This document shows positions 11,035 through 26,789 of a DNA stretch of 64,000 nt, one piece after another. Positions within the stretch are counted from its first letter, which is position 1, and every line of letters begins with the position of its first letter. The notes beneath the pieces are model-generated. The model did not search any database and was not told the origin of the DNA. It saw only the letters and a list, made by a program, of their open reading frames with translations. Source of the stretch: Candidatus Sabulitectum silens (lineage in GTDB: Bacteria; Fermentibacterota; Fermentibacteria; Fermentibacterales; JCC-6); NCBI GenBank assembly GCA_001875255.1, contig MJAN01000010.1:1-64000 (forward strand), in the 5' to 3' direction. The position numbers and the translations under genes were made by a program.

Positions 11035-11468
11035 TAATCGAGTACGCTGACCCGGCTGGGTCTTACCTCGCGGGGTTCATCCTGCCTGGCGGTATTGAAG
11101 GGAAGGAACCCGGAGTAGAAGGGCAGGCATCCGAGCTGAAGCATTCTCAGAAGCTTCGCCGCCCCGGGGTCGGGGGTGGCCATTATGTCCTCTATTGTCC
11201 TGTAGAAGTGCTCCTCCCGGAGGTCCTTGCTTTTCATTGACAGCTCCCTCCAGCCCGAGGGGTCTTCCAGCCTGTTGAGTATCTTGATGGCCCTTCTGTC
11301 CGGCTCGACCCTGTCCATGAACACCTTTCTGGCGTCCTTTGAGGCCAGCACGGACTTGATCTGCTTCTTGAGGAGGCTGCCGTGGACAATACCCCTGGTG
11401 TGGAGGTCGGAGAGGGTCTGTATCCTTCCGCATATTCTCTCGATGGCCTTATCGGTTGATGGCATCAT
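11034..11468 (-). CDS. Unrecognised 144-residue protein between hflX and the flippase-like gene
   Basis: I do not recognise this protein. It is intact, charged and without signal peptide or membrane span, rich in Lys, Arg and Glu in its first hundred residues (for example SLLKKQIKSVLASKDARK). The tail is more hydrophobic (LQLGCLPFYSGFLPF). Its start overlaps the end of hflX by four bases and its stop overlaps the next start by one, so it is tightly coupled. Mostly helical content suggests a soluble binding protein. I propose no function. Confidence 0.6.
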   Translation of the reverse strand: MMPSTDKAIERICGRIQTLSDLHTRGIVHGSLLKKQIKSVLASKDARKVFMDRVEPDRRAIKILNRLEDPSGWRELSMKSKDLREEHFYRTIEDIMATPDPGAAKLLRMLQLGCLPFYSGFLPFNTARQDEPREVRPSRVSVLD

Positions 11469-12770
11469 TCTCCCCTGGAACCGTTATACCCGGGCAGCGT
11501 CTCCATGGTGAAGGACAACCCCCGGGATTTGAGATACCTTTTCGCGTAGTCCGAGCCAAGGTAGAAACCGCAGTGTATTTCAGCACCGCCTTCGGAATCC
11601 CTTTTGAAGGTGTCCACAACGCTGCTGGAGCGCACCCAGTGCTCGGTTTCTCCGGTGCAAATATCTACATTGAGAAGACACCAGTCCAGTGCTTCCCTTC
11701 GGTGTTCCTGTATTCGATCAAGGAGCTCCTCCAGGCCTGTGCCCTTAAGTGCTGAGATCTTTACTCCGCTGTTCACCGATGATCCGTTGAGGTCGCACTT
11801 GTTCCATACCAGTATCCTTGGGATCTCCCCGGCGCCAATTCTTCCCAGTGTGTCTGTAACCGTTGAGATCCGGGTGATCCGTTCAGGATCGGAGGAATCG
11901 GCCACCAGAAGGATGAGATCAGACTCGGTGACAACATCCAGGGTTGAACGGAAACTGGACAGGAGGGTTTTCGGCAGATCCTTGATGAACCCCACTGTGT
12001 CACTGATGAGAACGGTTTCCCCCCCGGGAAGCTGCAGTCTTCTGGAAGTTGTGTCCAGGGTTGCGAAAAGGCGGTCTTCCGAACGGATCCCCGCCTGGCA
12101 CAGGCTGTTCATCAGGGTGCTTTTCCCGGCGTTGGTGTATCCCGCCAGGGCCACTGAGAACATTCCCGTTCTGTTCTTCCTTCTGACCTGTGAGCCGGAA
12201 TCAATCGCGGCAAGTTTCGCCTCGAGGGATGATATACGGGCCCGGGCCTTCTTCTGTCAACCTCCAGCTGGGTCTCTCCGGGGCCCTGGTGCCTATTCCC
12301 GCCCCGAGTCTGTCGAGGTGGTGCCACATTCCCGAGAGCCTTGGAAGCATGTATTCCAGCTGGGCCAGTTCAATCCTCAGTCTGGCCTGTGGCGTTCTGG
12401 CCTGAACTGCGAATATGGAGAGGATGAGCTCGGTGCGGTCGATGACCTTGCAGGCGGTCACCTCTTCCAGGCGGTTCACCTGGCCGGGATTCAGGTTGTG
12501 GTTAACCACAAGGGTGGTTACTTCGAGGGACTCGGCCTCAAGGGCGATCTCCCGGGCCTTGCCGCTTCCAACGAAAAGGCCGGCGTCGGGCTTCGCCCGG
12601 GTCTGAAGAACCCTGCCTGCAACGACTCCCCCGGCGCTTTCCACCAGACGTGTCATCTCCTCTATCTCGGCGGGTTCCACTGTTTTTCCCGTCAGGGAGA
12701 CGAGAACCAGCAGCACCCCTTCCAGGGAATCGTCGGTAACGGTTCTGAACACGGTTGAGCTGCTGGACAT
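11465..12770 (-). CDS. hflX: Ribosome-associated GTPase HflX
   Basis: HflX binds the large ribosomal subunit and splits stalled or stressed ribosomes. The N-terminal domain is seen (FVGSGKAREIALEAE, QARLRIELAQLEYMLPRL), followed by GPGETQLEVDRRR. The G domain has G1 in ALAGYTNAGKSTLMN, G3 in DTVGF, and G4 as NKCD. Bases are missing near 12290 and 12240, in the linker before the G domain. The start overlaps the carD stop as TGATG. Co-transcription with carD suggests a stress or growth-control unit. Confidence 0.92.
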
Positions 12771-13267
12771 CAGATCTTTTTGCTCTTGCCCAATACCCTT
12801 TTGCTGATGAGCCTTCTGGCCGCTTCCAGTTTCATTCCCCTTACAAGGGACAGCTCACCGGCGAAGACCGTTATGGCCTCGTTGAGCACGCGCTTTTCCG
12901 ATGGATTCATTTTTGAGAAGGAGGAGCGGCCCAGGACATCCCGGATCGCCGTGGCTATAACCACGGGATCACCGGAATTGACCCGTTCCTTAAGGACATC
13001 GATCCTGCGGCGCCAGTCCTTGGGAAGTTCCTGACCCTCCTGGGATAGAACACTCATTGCCTCGTCGATGTCGCCGTCGGACGAGACCCGGCGAAGGCCG
13101 GATTCCTGAACCGAATCAGCCGGGAGAAGGATGCCCGCTCTGCCGCCTGAAAGGGAAATGACCACGCATTCCACCATTTCTCCGGAAATGTCTTTCATGC
13201 AGATATCGGATATGACTCCGGCACCGTGATATGGATGTACGACTTTGTCTTTGATGCGATATTTCAC
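12770..13267 (-). CDS. carD: CarD/CdnL-type RNA polymerase-binding regulator
   Basis: Proteins of this family bind the RNA polymerase beta subunit and stabilise open promoter complexes. The N-terminal Tudor-like domain begins with YRIKDKVVHPYHGAGVISDI. The C-terminal helical part includes KDWRRRIDVLKERVNSGDP and ends with a basic tail. The length of 165 residues is normal and the gene is intact. It heads the carD-hflX-unknown-flippase run. Only 53 bases separate it from the pseudokinase stop upstream on the same strand, so read-through from the guaB unit is possible. Confidence 0.88.
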   Translation of the reverse strand: MKYRIKDKVVHPYHGAGVISDICMKDISGEMVECVVISLSGGRAGILLPADSVQESGLRRVSSDGDIDEAMSVLSQEGQELPKDWRRRIDVLKERVNSGDPVVIATAIRDVLGRSSFSKMNPSEKRVLNEAITVFAGELSLVRGMKLEAARRLISKRVLGKSKKI

Positions 13268-13320
13268 AAGGCCCCCCTGATGGAAATGGTGGGCAAATAT
13301 AGCATTTTAACCGGCTTTTG

Positions 13321-16446
<3,126 letters not shown>

Positions 16447-16468
16447 TATCCCTCCTGAAAAAAGGGGC

Positions 16469-16822
16469 TCAATCGGCCCAGTAAATAATCCTTCCGCATG
16501 TAGGGCAGGTGTTGACCCTGGAGTTCCTGTCGGGGTCGGAACAGACAGCCGTGGGAAGCCTGGTGAGGCAGCCGGTGCATCTTCCCATGAGAGCAGGGAC
16601 CACAGCGTTGCCATAGTGTCTGGTCAGCTGGCTGTAGAGCCCCCTCCACTTCCGGCTGATGCTTTTGGCATAGGTCTCCCGGAGTTCGGTGAGTTCCTCC
16701 AGGGCTCCTTCGGTCTGAAGGCCCATGTCGGCCTCGGTGTCCCTTATCTCTTTTCTGTTAAGATCGGCTATCATGACATCTAGATCATGAAGGCTGATAA
16801 GTTTCTCAAGTTGTTTGTCCAT
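16469..16822 (-). CDS. Small C4 zinc-ribbon protein with coiled-coil N-terminus
   Basis: About 117 residues. The first half is a probable coiled coil (LEKLISLHDLDVMIADLNRK and EALEEL-type heptads). The second half carries a C4 zinc ribbon with CTGC and CPTCGRIIYW. It resembles the end of COG1579-type proteins, which pair a coiled coil with a zinc ribbon and are thought to bind nucleic acid, but it is shorter than usual. The start is ATG 16822 after AGGAGGAT, overlapping the ptsN stop as TGATG. Confidence 0.7.
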   Translation of the reverse strand: MDKQLEKLISLHDLDVMIADLNRKEIRDTEADMGLQTEGALEELTELRETYAKSISRKWRGLYSQLTRHYGNAVVPALMGRCTGCLTRLPTAVCSDPDRNSRVNTCPTCGRIIYWAD

Positions 16823-17258
16823 CAATCCTCCTGGTTGGAAAGCTCAAAATCCAGCAGCTCGAAAAGCTTTTCCATGGAATCCGCCGATTCCAGGAGATCT
16901 CCGGAACTCCTGATGCATCCTGCTATATGATTGAGGAAGGCTGAGTGCTCCTCGGGGCCATTGGGCTTCACCGGCGAGATGAAAAGAATGATTGTATGTA
17001 CCTTTTCCTCCGGCCAGCCTATTCCCTTCCCGGATCTGCCCACGGCTATGGTGAGCCTGTCCACCAGTATGCTTCTGCAGTGTGGGAGGGCGATGCCCCT
17101 GTGAACCACCGTTGCCCCGACCTGCTCCCTTACCTCGAGGGCACCGGCAAGAAGGCTCCTTGTTTTCACCCCGAAGGGAAAAGCTCGAGAAGCTCTTCCA
17201 CAGCGTCGTTTCTTGTGCTGGATGACAAATCGAACTTACATAGCGCCGTGTATTTCAA
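16822..17258 (-). CDS. ptsN: PTS EIIA-type (PtsN-like) regulatory protein
   Basis: This is an EIIA domain of the fructose/nitrogen class. The phosphorylatable His sits in GIALPHCRS. The start is TTG 17258 after AGGGAG, giving MKYTALCKFDLSS; the first thirty codons are in one frame and the rest in another because a base is missing near 17170. Length is about 145 residues, normal for PtsN. No EI, HPr or sugar permease is nearby, so it is likely regulatory rather than a transport component. It is the first gene of the run to guaB. The fructose-specific EIIA alternative cannot be excluded. Confidence 0.78.
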
Positions 17259-17336
17259 ATTTCTTCTCCCTTGCCTTTTCAGCGTCTAATATAGAATACT
17301 GCCCATGTCCTGCAAGTTGAAGACCTGACAACTCGA

Positions 17337-19836
17337 ATGGGTAATATGCAAAGTAAAGAAGGAATTAACACATATCTTCCAGAAGATGCCAGATGGGCGG
17401 TGATCGGTCCCTCCCCGAATACCTGGGTATGTTCAGCGGGAATGGAGCTTCTGGCAGAATCCCTTTCCATGCACACAGCCACCCTGGTACCCCTTCTGGA
17501 AAAAACCGGCCAGGGCAGATGGCCGGTTCAGATAGGCGGAAATCTCTTCCTGACCTCCTCAATTTCACCGGAGGCGGGAACCAGGATCGTCACCCTGGAG
17601 CCTTCAGACCCGGTGAACTCCGCCCGGGTCCTGGAAGATACCACAGGAGAGACCAATTTTCTGCTCTGCACCGGGGGCGGCAGGATCATCACCCTCTCCA
17701 AAGAGGCGAAGTCACTCTTCGGAAACCCCGGACGGCTGGGCGATGTGTTTGACTCCAGCTCCTCCGGTGCCCTTCACGCGGCTGTTCAGAAGTGCCTTGC
17801 CGAGGGTTCGGTTCAGGAGTTCCTGGTAAGCCGTACAGCCCCCGACGGCGAAAAGACCAATTACGGTATTACCATCAGGCTTCTGCCCTCCCCGGGGAAA
17901 CTCCTGTTCTGCCGGCTCCAGATACCTTCCGTGGCGGTGGTTTCAGGCACAATGGACAGGAACAGCCTCATAAAGACCCTCCTCGAGGAAAGCTTCTGCC
18001 CCAGCATCACCATCGACTCCGACGGCGTTATAACCTCCATGAACCGGCAGGCCAGGGATCTCGCGGAAAGCTCTGGGGCACGACCCCACAGGTTCGGGTT
18101 TCTTCAGCTACATTCATCCTGACAGAAGAGAAGCGGTTGTGAACAGGCACAAACAGCGCAGCAAGGGCTTCGCCGTTCCCTCAAGGTATTCCATTCAGTT
18201 CACCGAGGGAACCGATGGTACAGCGGTCAGTGCCGATGTATCCATCGTTCCCCTTCTGGGCTTTTCCCAGTGGGTGGTCTTCCTTCAGATCAATAACGGA
18301 GCCGGGCAGGGCCCACCGGGGATCGGTGAAGGGTCCAGCCCGCCGGAGGGTCTCCTGAAGCTGCTGCTCAGGGAAACGGCGGCCCCGGAGGAAACCCTTC
18401 TGGAGCTCACAGGATTCCTGGAAGCCGAGGCGGCGGCATTCATAATGGAAAGTGGAATGGTAACCGTTGGCGACTCAGCCTCGCTTATCAGTTCACTTAA
18501 CCGGGATGAACTGGCCGGGGCCCAGTCGGGTTCCTTAAGAACGGGGCCTTCCATAAGAGGATCAAATCCGGTTTCGGGATTTCACACCTTGTCATATACA
18601 GAACGGGCATACCCGGGTTTAATCCACGGGAAGAAACAGCGGTACATTTATCCTCACGAATACTGGAGGAGTATCAGATCAGAACAATACTCTCAGCCGA
18701 GCGTAAGCTGATCTCGGTGACCATGGAGATAGCCTCGGCCTACCTGAGAAAGACCGAATCCCTGGAGGGGCTGCTCTTTGATTTCGCCAGGATATCCGCC
18801 ATGGAAACCGCAGCTGTCTACAGGATATCCGACAACGGCGACTATCTGAAGGGCATGGCCGGAGCCGGAACCGTGGGAGGGATGCCCGACCTCCCACTGG
18901 ATGCCCTCAGCACCGCCTCCTGGGCCTGTCTCAGGGGGGAAACCGCCTTCTACATTGATGCGCCGGAGAACGATCTCCGGTTCTCAAGGGTTTTCCCTGA
19001 ATCACTCTCGGAGATAGCGGTTCCCTTCTTCAGGGGTGCCGCTCCAGAGGGGGTCATACTCCTCGCTTCCTCGGAAAGGGAGTATCTGACCTCATCCAAG
19101 GGCGTGTTCATTCAGCTCCTGGCCCTCCTTCTGTCATCACCGGAAAGCTCATCCGGGGACTTCCCGGCAAGCACAGCGGTTCCCGGGCACAGTCCTGTTA
19201 AGGACATCGCCCTGGAGAACCTCATACACAACATCACCGCCCTGGAATCCACCTGCTCCGCAAGGGCGGCTTTCCTGAAAAGGGAGTACAGGCGGATGAC
19301 AGTCTCAGCGGCAGCATAGACACCTTGCTGGAGGCGGTGAACTGGCTTGGTTTCCACGCCAGATGGGCCCTCTGGTTCCTGAAGGTATCCGTTTATGGAG
19401 GAAAACCCGATCAGAAATGGATAGATCCCTCCCCCCTGCTGGAGAAGTCACTGGATGAGTTCCGGATCCTGGCCGGCCACCATCCCATGAGTCTTGTCTT
19501 CCTTCCACCCCCGTCAGACATCGAGGTCTGTACAGACGGCTCTTTTGTGAGCATGATAGCCCATTCCCTTCTTGTCTGCATCCTTGAGAACTCCTCCGAC
19601 TGCCGTGAGATCGAGCTGAGTGTGGAATCCAGGGGGGATTACTGGACCTTCACCATCGACTCGAAGGGAGACAGCGTCCCTGCGGATTGCCTTTCAACAC
19701 AAAGACAGCCGGACAGCAGGAACATGTCCTCGTTCTGGGGTGGAAGCTCACTGAAGAGCTGGGCGGAACCATCAGCACCTTCTCCAGCCAGGGCAAATCC
19801 ACCCGGATGGTGATCAGACTGAGAACCAGCGGCTGA
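17337..19836 (+). CDS. PAS/GAF sensor protein with degenerate histidine-kinase-like C-terminus
   Basis: The gene reads as one protein of about 835 residues across six frames pieces, with bases missing near 18075, 18095, 18590, 19305 and 19690. PAS-like parts are seen at TLLEESFCPSITIDSDGVIT. A GAF-like domain spans about 18720-19140 (FDFARISAMETAAVYRISD). The end looks like an ATPase of the histidine-kinase type: DGSFVSMIAHSLLVCILENS in place of the N box, and LGWKLTEELGGTISTFSSQG matching the G2 end. The G1 Asp motif is not apparent (IDSKGDS), and a phospho-acceptor His box is doubtful (LIHNITALES). There are no membrane spans. It may sense a ligand and bind without phosphorylating. Confidence 0.6.
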
Positions 19837-19853
19837 GGGATCCCGGAGGAAAA

Positions 19854-20878
19854 ATGCTTACGAAAACTGACCTCATGTACGATCTGCCTGAAGAGCTCAT
19901 CGCCCAGCACCCCCCTGAAACCCGGGGAACCTCCCGGCTCATGGTGCTTCACAGGGAAAGTGGCACTGTAGAGCACACCGTTTTCAGGGAGATCGCCGGA
20001 CTGCTCTCCCCGAAGGACGCCCTGGTTCTGAACGACACCAGGGTTATCAACGCAAGGCTGAAGGGCGAAAGGATACCCTCCGGCGGAAAGGTGGAGCTGC
20101 TTCTTCTGGAGGAAATGGAGGCTGACCTCTGGAAGGCAATGATAAGACCCGGCAGAAGGTGTCTTGCGGGAAATCAGTTCTCCTTCGATGGCCTTCTTGA
20201 GGGCACCGTTGTCAGCGAGCTGGGAGAGGGCAGAGGGCTGATTCGTTTCTCATCGGCGGGGAACACCGCGGAGGTCCTCAGGAAAACCGCCACTCTGCCT
20301 ATACCCCCCTATATAAAAAGGGCCGCCACCACCGCCGATGACCAGCGCTACCAGACCGTTTTCGCAAGGAAGGACGGAGCGGTGGCTGCGCCCACCGCCG
20401 GGCTGCATTTCACTCCGGAGATCCTCATGGAAATGGAACAAAGGGGCCTTTCCATCGATTATATAACACTGCATGTGGGGCCTGGTACCTTTCAGCCCCT
20501 GCGAAAGGAGATACTGGCGGAAAACACCATGGAAAGGGAGAGGTATTACATCCCGGGGGACGTTCTCAGCTCTCTATCCTCCCGCCGAAGGGCCGGGGGC
20601 AGGATAATGGCGGTGGGAACCACGGTCACCAGGGCCCTGGAATCGGTGAACCTGGGATCCACCACGGACCTCCAGGGGGAAACGTCCATATTCATCCACC
20701 CCCCTACAGGTTCAGGAACGTGGACGGGCTCCTTACTAATTTCCACCTGCCCGGTAGTTCGCTGATATCCCTGGTGGGAAGCTTCGCCGGGCTCGATCTC
20801 ATTATGGAGGCCTACAGAAAGGCCATAGAGAACAAGTACAGATTTTACAGCTATGGCGATGCCATGCTTATCATTTGA
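19854..20878 (+). CDS. queA: S-adenosylmethionine:tRNA ribosyltransferase-isomerase QueA
   Basis: QueA makes epoxyqueuosine in tRNA by moving the ribosyl part of SAM onto preQ1. The start follows GGAGG. Family stretches are [45 protein letters not shown], and [14 protein letters not shown]. One base is missing near 20705; after it the protein continues [18 protein letters not shown] and ends SYGDAMLII. It lies two genes before tgt, so two steps of queuosine formation are neighbours. Confidence 0.93.
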
Positions 20879-20887
20879 GGAGTTGTC

Positions 20888-23069
<2,182 letters not shown>

Positions 23070-23083
<14 letters not shown>

Positions 23084-24241
23084 CACCGTCAGTATCCAAT
23101 GGCTGGGGAATCGGGTCGGCGGCATCGCAAGGCCGCCGGACAGCCCTGCGCTGTTCGTAAGGGGTGCCCTGCCAGGGGAAACGGTGCATATCAGAAGGAT
23201 CGCGGAAAAGAAAAGCTTCACCGAGGCGGAGCTTATATCCATCGAAGAGCCTTCTCCACACAGACAGGAACCCTTCTGCCCCCACTACGGGATCTGCGGA
23301 GGCTGTTCCCTCCAGCACCTTGAGTATTCCAGGGAGCTCTACTGGAAGAGGGAATGGGTCATCAAGGCCCTCAGGGGGCTTGAACACCCGCAGCCAAAGG
23401 AAACCCTGCCATCACCTGAGACCTTCGGCTACAGGAACAGGGTCACCTTTGAAGTGCACCGGGGGAAACTTCACCTCCATGCCTTCAGGGGCGACCCTAT
23501 CCCTGTGGAAGAATGTCCCCTGATGAACCGCAACTCCTGTGAGGCCCTGGGGGAACTCCTGGCCTCACCGGTTCCCGGGGATGCAAAGAGGATATCGGTA
23601 AGGGGAAGCCTCAATACCCCTGACAGGGCGGTTGAGATCCACGGGAACGGTTCCTGGAGAAGGATATCTTCGGGCCCTTTCCGTGAGAGGATACTGGGCA
23701 TCGAGTTCCCGGTTCCCCCCGGGGGTTTCTTCCAGGTGAACACCGGGGCCGCCGAGGTTCTCTCCCGCGTGGTGGACGGTATGATAACGGGAAGTTCCGG
23801 AAGGGTACTGGATCTCTACGGCGGCGTGGGGACCTTCGGCATCCCCCTTGCCCTCAGGGGGTTCACCGTGGAGTCGGTGGAGATGAACTCCGGGGCGTCC
23901 CGGGGATGCAGGGAGGCGGCACAGGCCAATGGCGCTTCCTCCATGCTGAAGGCGGTCAACCTCCGTGACCGGTCATACCTGTCCGCAGCACTCAGGGACT
24001 CCAGGAAGTTCGACATCCTGATAACCGACCCCCAAGGGCGGGGATGGGGATAAGGACCACCAGACAGATAGCCCGGCTGAATCCTCCGCTGATGGTCTAT
24101 GTAAGCTGCAACCCCTTCTCAGCCGCCAGGGATATTGCCATTCTCACCCGGGGCGGCTATAGAATCAGTGATGTCATACCGGTGGATATGTTTCCCAACA
24201 CCGACCATGTGGAAACTGTCTTCCTGCTGAAGGGAAAATGA
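23070..24241 (+). CDS. rlmD: 23S rRNA (uracil-C5)-methyltransferase, RlmD/RumA type
   Basis: A TRAM domain opens the protein (SIQWLGNRVGGIARPPD and VRGALPGETVHIRRI). An iron-sulfur ligand pattern follows (CPHYGICGGCSLQHLEY). The SAM-binding part has VLDLYGGVGTFGIPLAL, then DPPR, and the catalytic YVSCNP. One base is missing near 24035, inside DPPRAGMG. I infer TTG 23070 as start, overlapping tgt by fourteen bases; no ATG is available in this frame near the TRAM domain. Which uracil is methylated (1939 or 747) cannot be told. Confidence 0.88.
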
Positions 24242-24244
24242 CCA

Positions 24245-25634
24245 ATGAAAACGGCTCTCATTCTGTTCTTTGCGATTTCCGCTGCACACGGGTCCCTTTC
24301 ACTGGAAGACCCCCTGGGCCGCTGGCTGTACCATTCCGAGGCCTTCGGCCCCCTCCTCCCCGGCGAACTCCCCTCCAGCCACACCATTAGTTTTCAACCC
24401 GGTTCGAGAACCTCCTGGCTGTGGCGGCTGATGCAGGACCGTGGCGCAACTCCGGGTACCGAAGAGCAGCTGATCGGCTGGAGATACAGTGCCTCTGGAG
24501 AGATCCTGCAGACTGAATCCGAGTTCATCTCCAGAGCCGGAGGCAAACTGGAATTCTGCGCCAGACCTGTAAGCTGGCTCACCATACACGAAAGGACCTC
24601 CATCTGGTCCGGAAGCGACACCAACCCGCCCTCGGGTTTCAGCCCCTTTCATTACGGCCTCGAGCACGGAAGGCATTTCTATGTGGACTGGGGCTACGCA
24701 AGGGCTGAAACCGGCCCCCTTGACGTTTACCTGGGCAGGGTTCCCCTGAGATGGGGTCCCGGGAGGTTCACCCAGCTCCTCATTTCCGGCAACGCGCCTT
24801 CAATGGATATGCTGAAGGTCAACCTCGACCTGGGCAGAAGGGTCACCTTTTCCGGCTTCACCACCACCATCGATTCAGCGGCGGACAAGTGGCTTTCCGG
24901 TCACAGGGTGGACATCATGCCCTGAACAACCTGCGCCTGGGCTTTTCCGAAACCATTCTCTATGCCGAGGCTTCGACCTGGCCTATGCCAACCCCTTCAT
25001 CCCCTGGTATCCCGTACAGTGGAACGAGAGGGAGGACGACAACGCCTTCATGTGCATAGACGCCACCTGGCAGCCTGTCCGTGGCCTGGCCCTCTACAGC
25101 GAGTTCCTTATAGACGACATCCAGTACAACAATGTGAACGATGTCCCGAACAAGCTGGGGATAACCGCCGGAGCCGACTGGTTCCATCCCGGACAGGGGA
25201 TTGGCGCCGCCTTTGAGTACACCGCCATACAGCAGTATGTGTACAGCCAGCGGAAGGAGGCCAACTACTACCTCCACGACGACAGGATAATCGGAAGCGC
25301 CCTGGGCCCCGACGCCGACAGGCTCACCGCCGCGGTGTCCTGGTGCGGCCTTCCCGGCCTCACCACCGCCCTACAGGGAAGCTACACCCGGCAGGTGAAA
25401 CCGATGTCTACTCAGGCTGGCCCGATTCGGTCTCCTCCGGGCCCCTTCCCCTCGGGCATCGTCGAAAACACCGCCAGGCTCTCACTGGATCTGGGCTGGT
25501 ACCACCACGACTGGCTTGAGATACGCCTCGGCGGCTACCTCACCACCACTGACAACGCCGGCCATGTGGATGGCGCGGAGGCATCCGACGGCGGCATCAC
25601 CCTGGGATTCACCGCAGGCCGAAGCCATCCGTAA
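24245..25634 (+). CDS. Wzi-like outer-membrane beta-barrel protein
   Basis: A signal peptide (MKTALILFFAISAAHG) is followed by an amphipathic, aromatic-rich protein of about 460 residues. The section VPLRWGPGRFTQLLISGNAP is typical of capsule-assembly Wzi-like barrels. Later alternating strands are seen (LALYSEFLIDDIQYNN, IGAAFEYTAIQQYVYSQ, WLEIRLGGYLTTTDN). Bases are missing near 24920 and 24970, and possibly around 25400. It probably sits in the outer membrane; no capsule genes are adjacent, so binding of surface polysaccharide is family-based inference. It begins four bases after rlmD. Confidence 0.65.
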
Positions 25635-25709
25635 ATTTGACAAATAGATTGCGTATCTAATTCTAGAACAATATTTTAAGCATGACCCTGGCTGGAGGCA
25701 TTTTGCATT

Positions 25710-26195
25710 TTATCCTCCGCATCTCGAAACAGATCCCCTAAGCACCTCAAGGGCGTGACCCAGCACAGGAAGCAGGAATTCAACACATTCCTTCACTGCT
25801 TTAACACTGCCGGGCAGGTTTATTATGAGGGTGTTTCCCCTGATCCCGGCGGTCCCCCTGCTGAGCCAGGCGGTCTTGACCTTCGCAGAAGACATGTATC
25901 TGAGCATTTCGGGAATTCCGGGCACTTTCCTGTGGCAAACCCTTTCCGTTGCCTCCGGGGTCAGGTCCCTGGGGCTGAATCCTGTTCCTCCGGTGGTGAG
26001 AAGAAGATCGGTATCGGGGGTGGAAAGCTCATTTAGTGCTCTGGCGACGGATTCCTCGCCGTCTTCGGTAACGCTGTACTTAACCAGCGAATAACCAGCG
26101 CTTTTCAGGGCCTGTACTATTGCAGGGCCGCTGCCGTCTTCCCTCTCTCCCCTGCTGCAGCTGTCGCTGACGGTCAGAACACTGAAAGTGGCCAT
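25710..26195 (-). CDS. mog: Molybdopterin adenylyltransferase (Mog/MoaB family)
   Basis: The enzyme adenylates molybdopterin before metal insertion. The start is ATG 26195 after GGAGAACC; an upstream in-frame ATG at 26228 has no ribosome site. Family stretches are LTVSDSCSRGEREDGSGP, LLTTGGTGFSPRDLTPEAT and LIINLPGSVKAVKE. About 161 residues, intact. It is the last gene of the molybdenum cofactor run; moaC ends 45 bases upstream. Confidence 0.9.
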   Translation of the reverse strand: MATFSVLTVSDSCSRGEREDGSGPAIVQALKSAGYSLVKYSVTEDGEESVARALNELSTPDTDLLLTTGGTGFSPRDLTPEATERVCHRKVPGIPEMLRYMSSAKVKTAWLSRGTAGIRGNTLIINLPGSVKAVKECVEFLLPVLGHALEVLRGSVSRCGG

Positions 26196-26239
26196 TGGTT
26201 CTCCATCTCTATCATGTTCTATTATCATTACTTACAGAG

Positions 26240-26722
26240 TTATTTGTCAAATTTACGGATGGCTTCGAAGTTTCCCGATTTTCCACCTGTTTTCTCAAGA
26301 AGGTAAACCTCCTTGATGACCATGGACTTGTCCAGGGCCTTAAGCATGTCGTAAACGGTGAGGAGGGCAACGGTAACGCCGACAAGGGCTTCCATTTCAA
26401 AACCTGTCTCGGATACTGCGGAAACGGAGCAGCGGCACACGAGTTCCATGCCCTGGAGGTCGAAGGTGATGTCCGCCGACTGAACTGAAAGCGGGTGGCA
26501 CATGGGTATCAGGGCGGAGGTGTTCTTCAGGGCCTGTATCCCGGCCACCACAGCGGTGTTCAGAACGTTTCCCTTTTCGTTTCTCCTTTGCTCCAGAAAA
26601 CCCGCCACCTGTTCGGAAAGGATGATGGACCCAATGGCAGCGGCGGTCCTCGCAGTTGGCTCCTTTCCGGAAACATCCACCATTCTGGGCCTTCCGCTGT
26701 GGTCAAGGTGACTCAGTTTCAT
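26240..26722 (-). CDS. moaC: Cyclic pyranopterin monophosphate synthase MoaC
   Basis: MoaC turns the product of MoaA into cyclic pyranopterin monophosphate, the first stable pterin of molybdenum cofactor synthesis. Family stretches are MVDVSGKEPTARTAAA, GIQALKNTSALIPMCHPL, and SETGFEMEALVGVTVALLTV with the catalytic KALDKSM. About 160 residues, intact. ATG 26722 follows GGAGGATCGG and gives the usual N-terminus; a longer frame from 26809 would overlap moaA. Confidence 0.93.
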   Translation of the reverse strand: MKLSHLDHSGRPRMVDVSGKEPTARTAAAIGSIILSEQVAGFLEQRRNEKGNVLNTAVVAGIQALKNTSALIPMCHPLSVQSADITFDLQGMELVCRCSVSAVSETGFEMEALVGVTVALLTVYDMLKALDKSMVIKEVYLLEKTGGKSGNFEAIRKFDK

Positions 26723-26789
26723 CCGCCGATCCTCCACATCCTTACTCCTCCGCACTGTCCCTTCCGGGGCTTGCCGAGTACCAGTTCCT

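Noticed and set aside
25380..25470. Extra frame changes inside the Wzi-like gene
   Set aside because: An alternative frame reads more naturally here (ETDVYSGWPDSVSSG), but returning to the main frame needs two further lost bases; I leave it as a possibility only.
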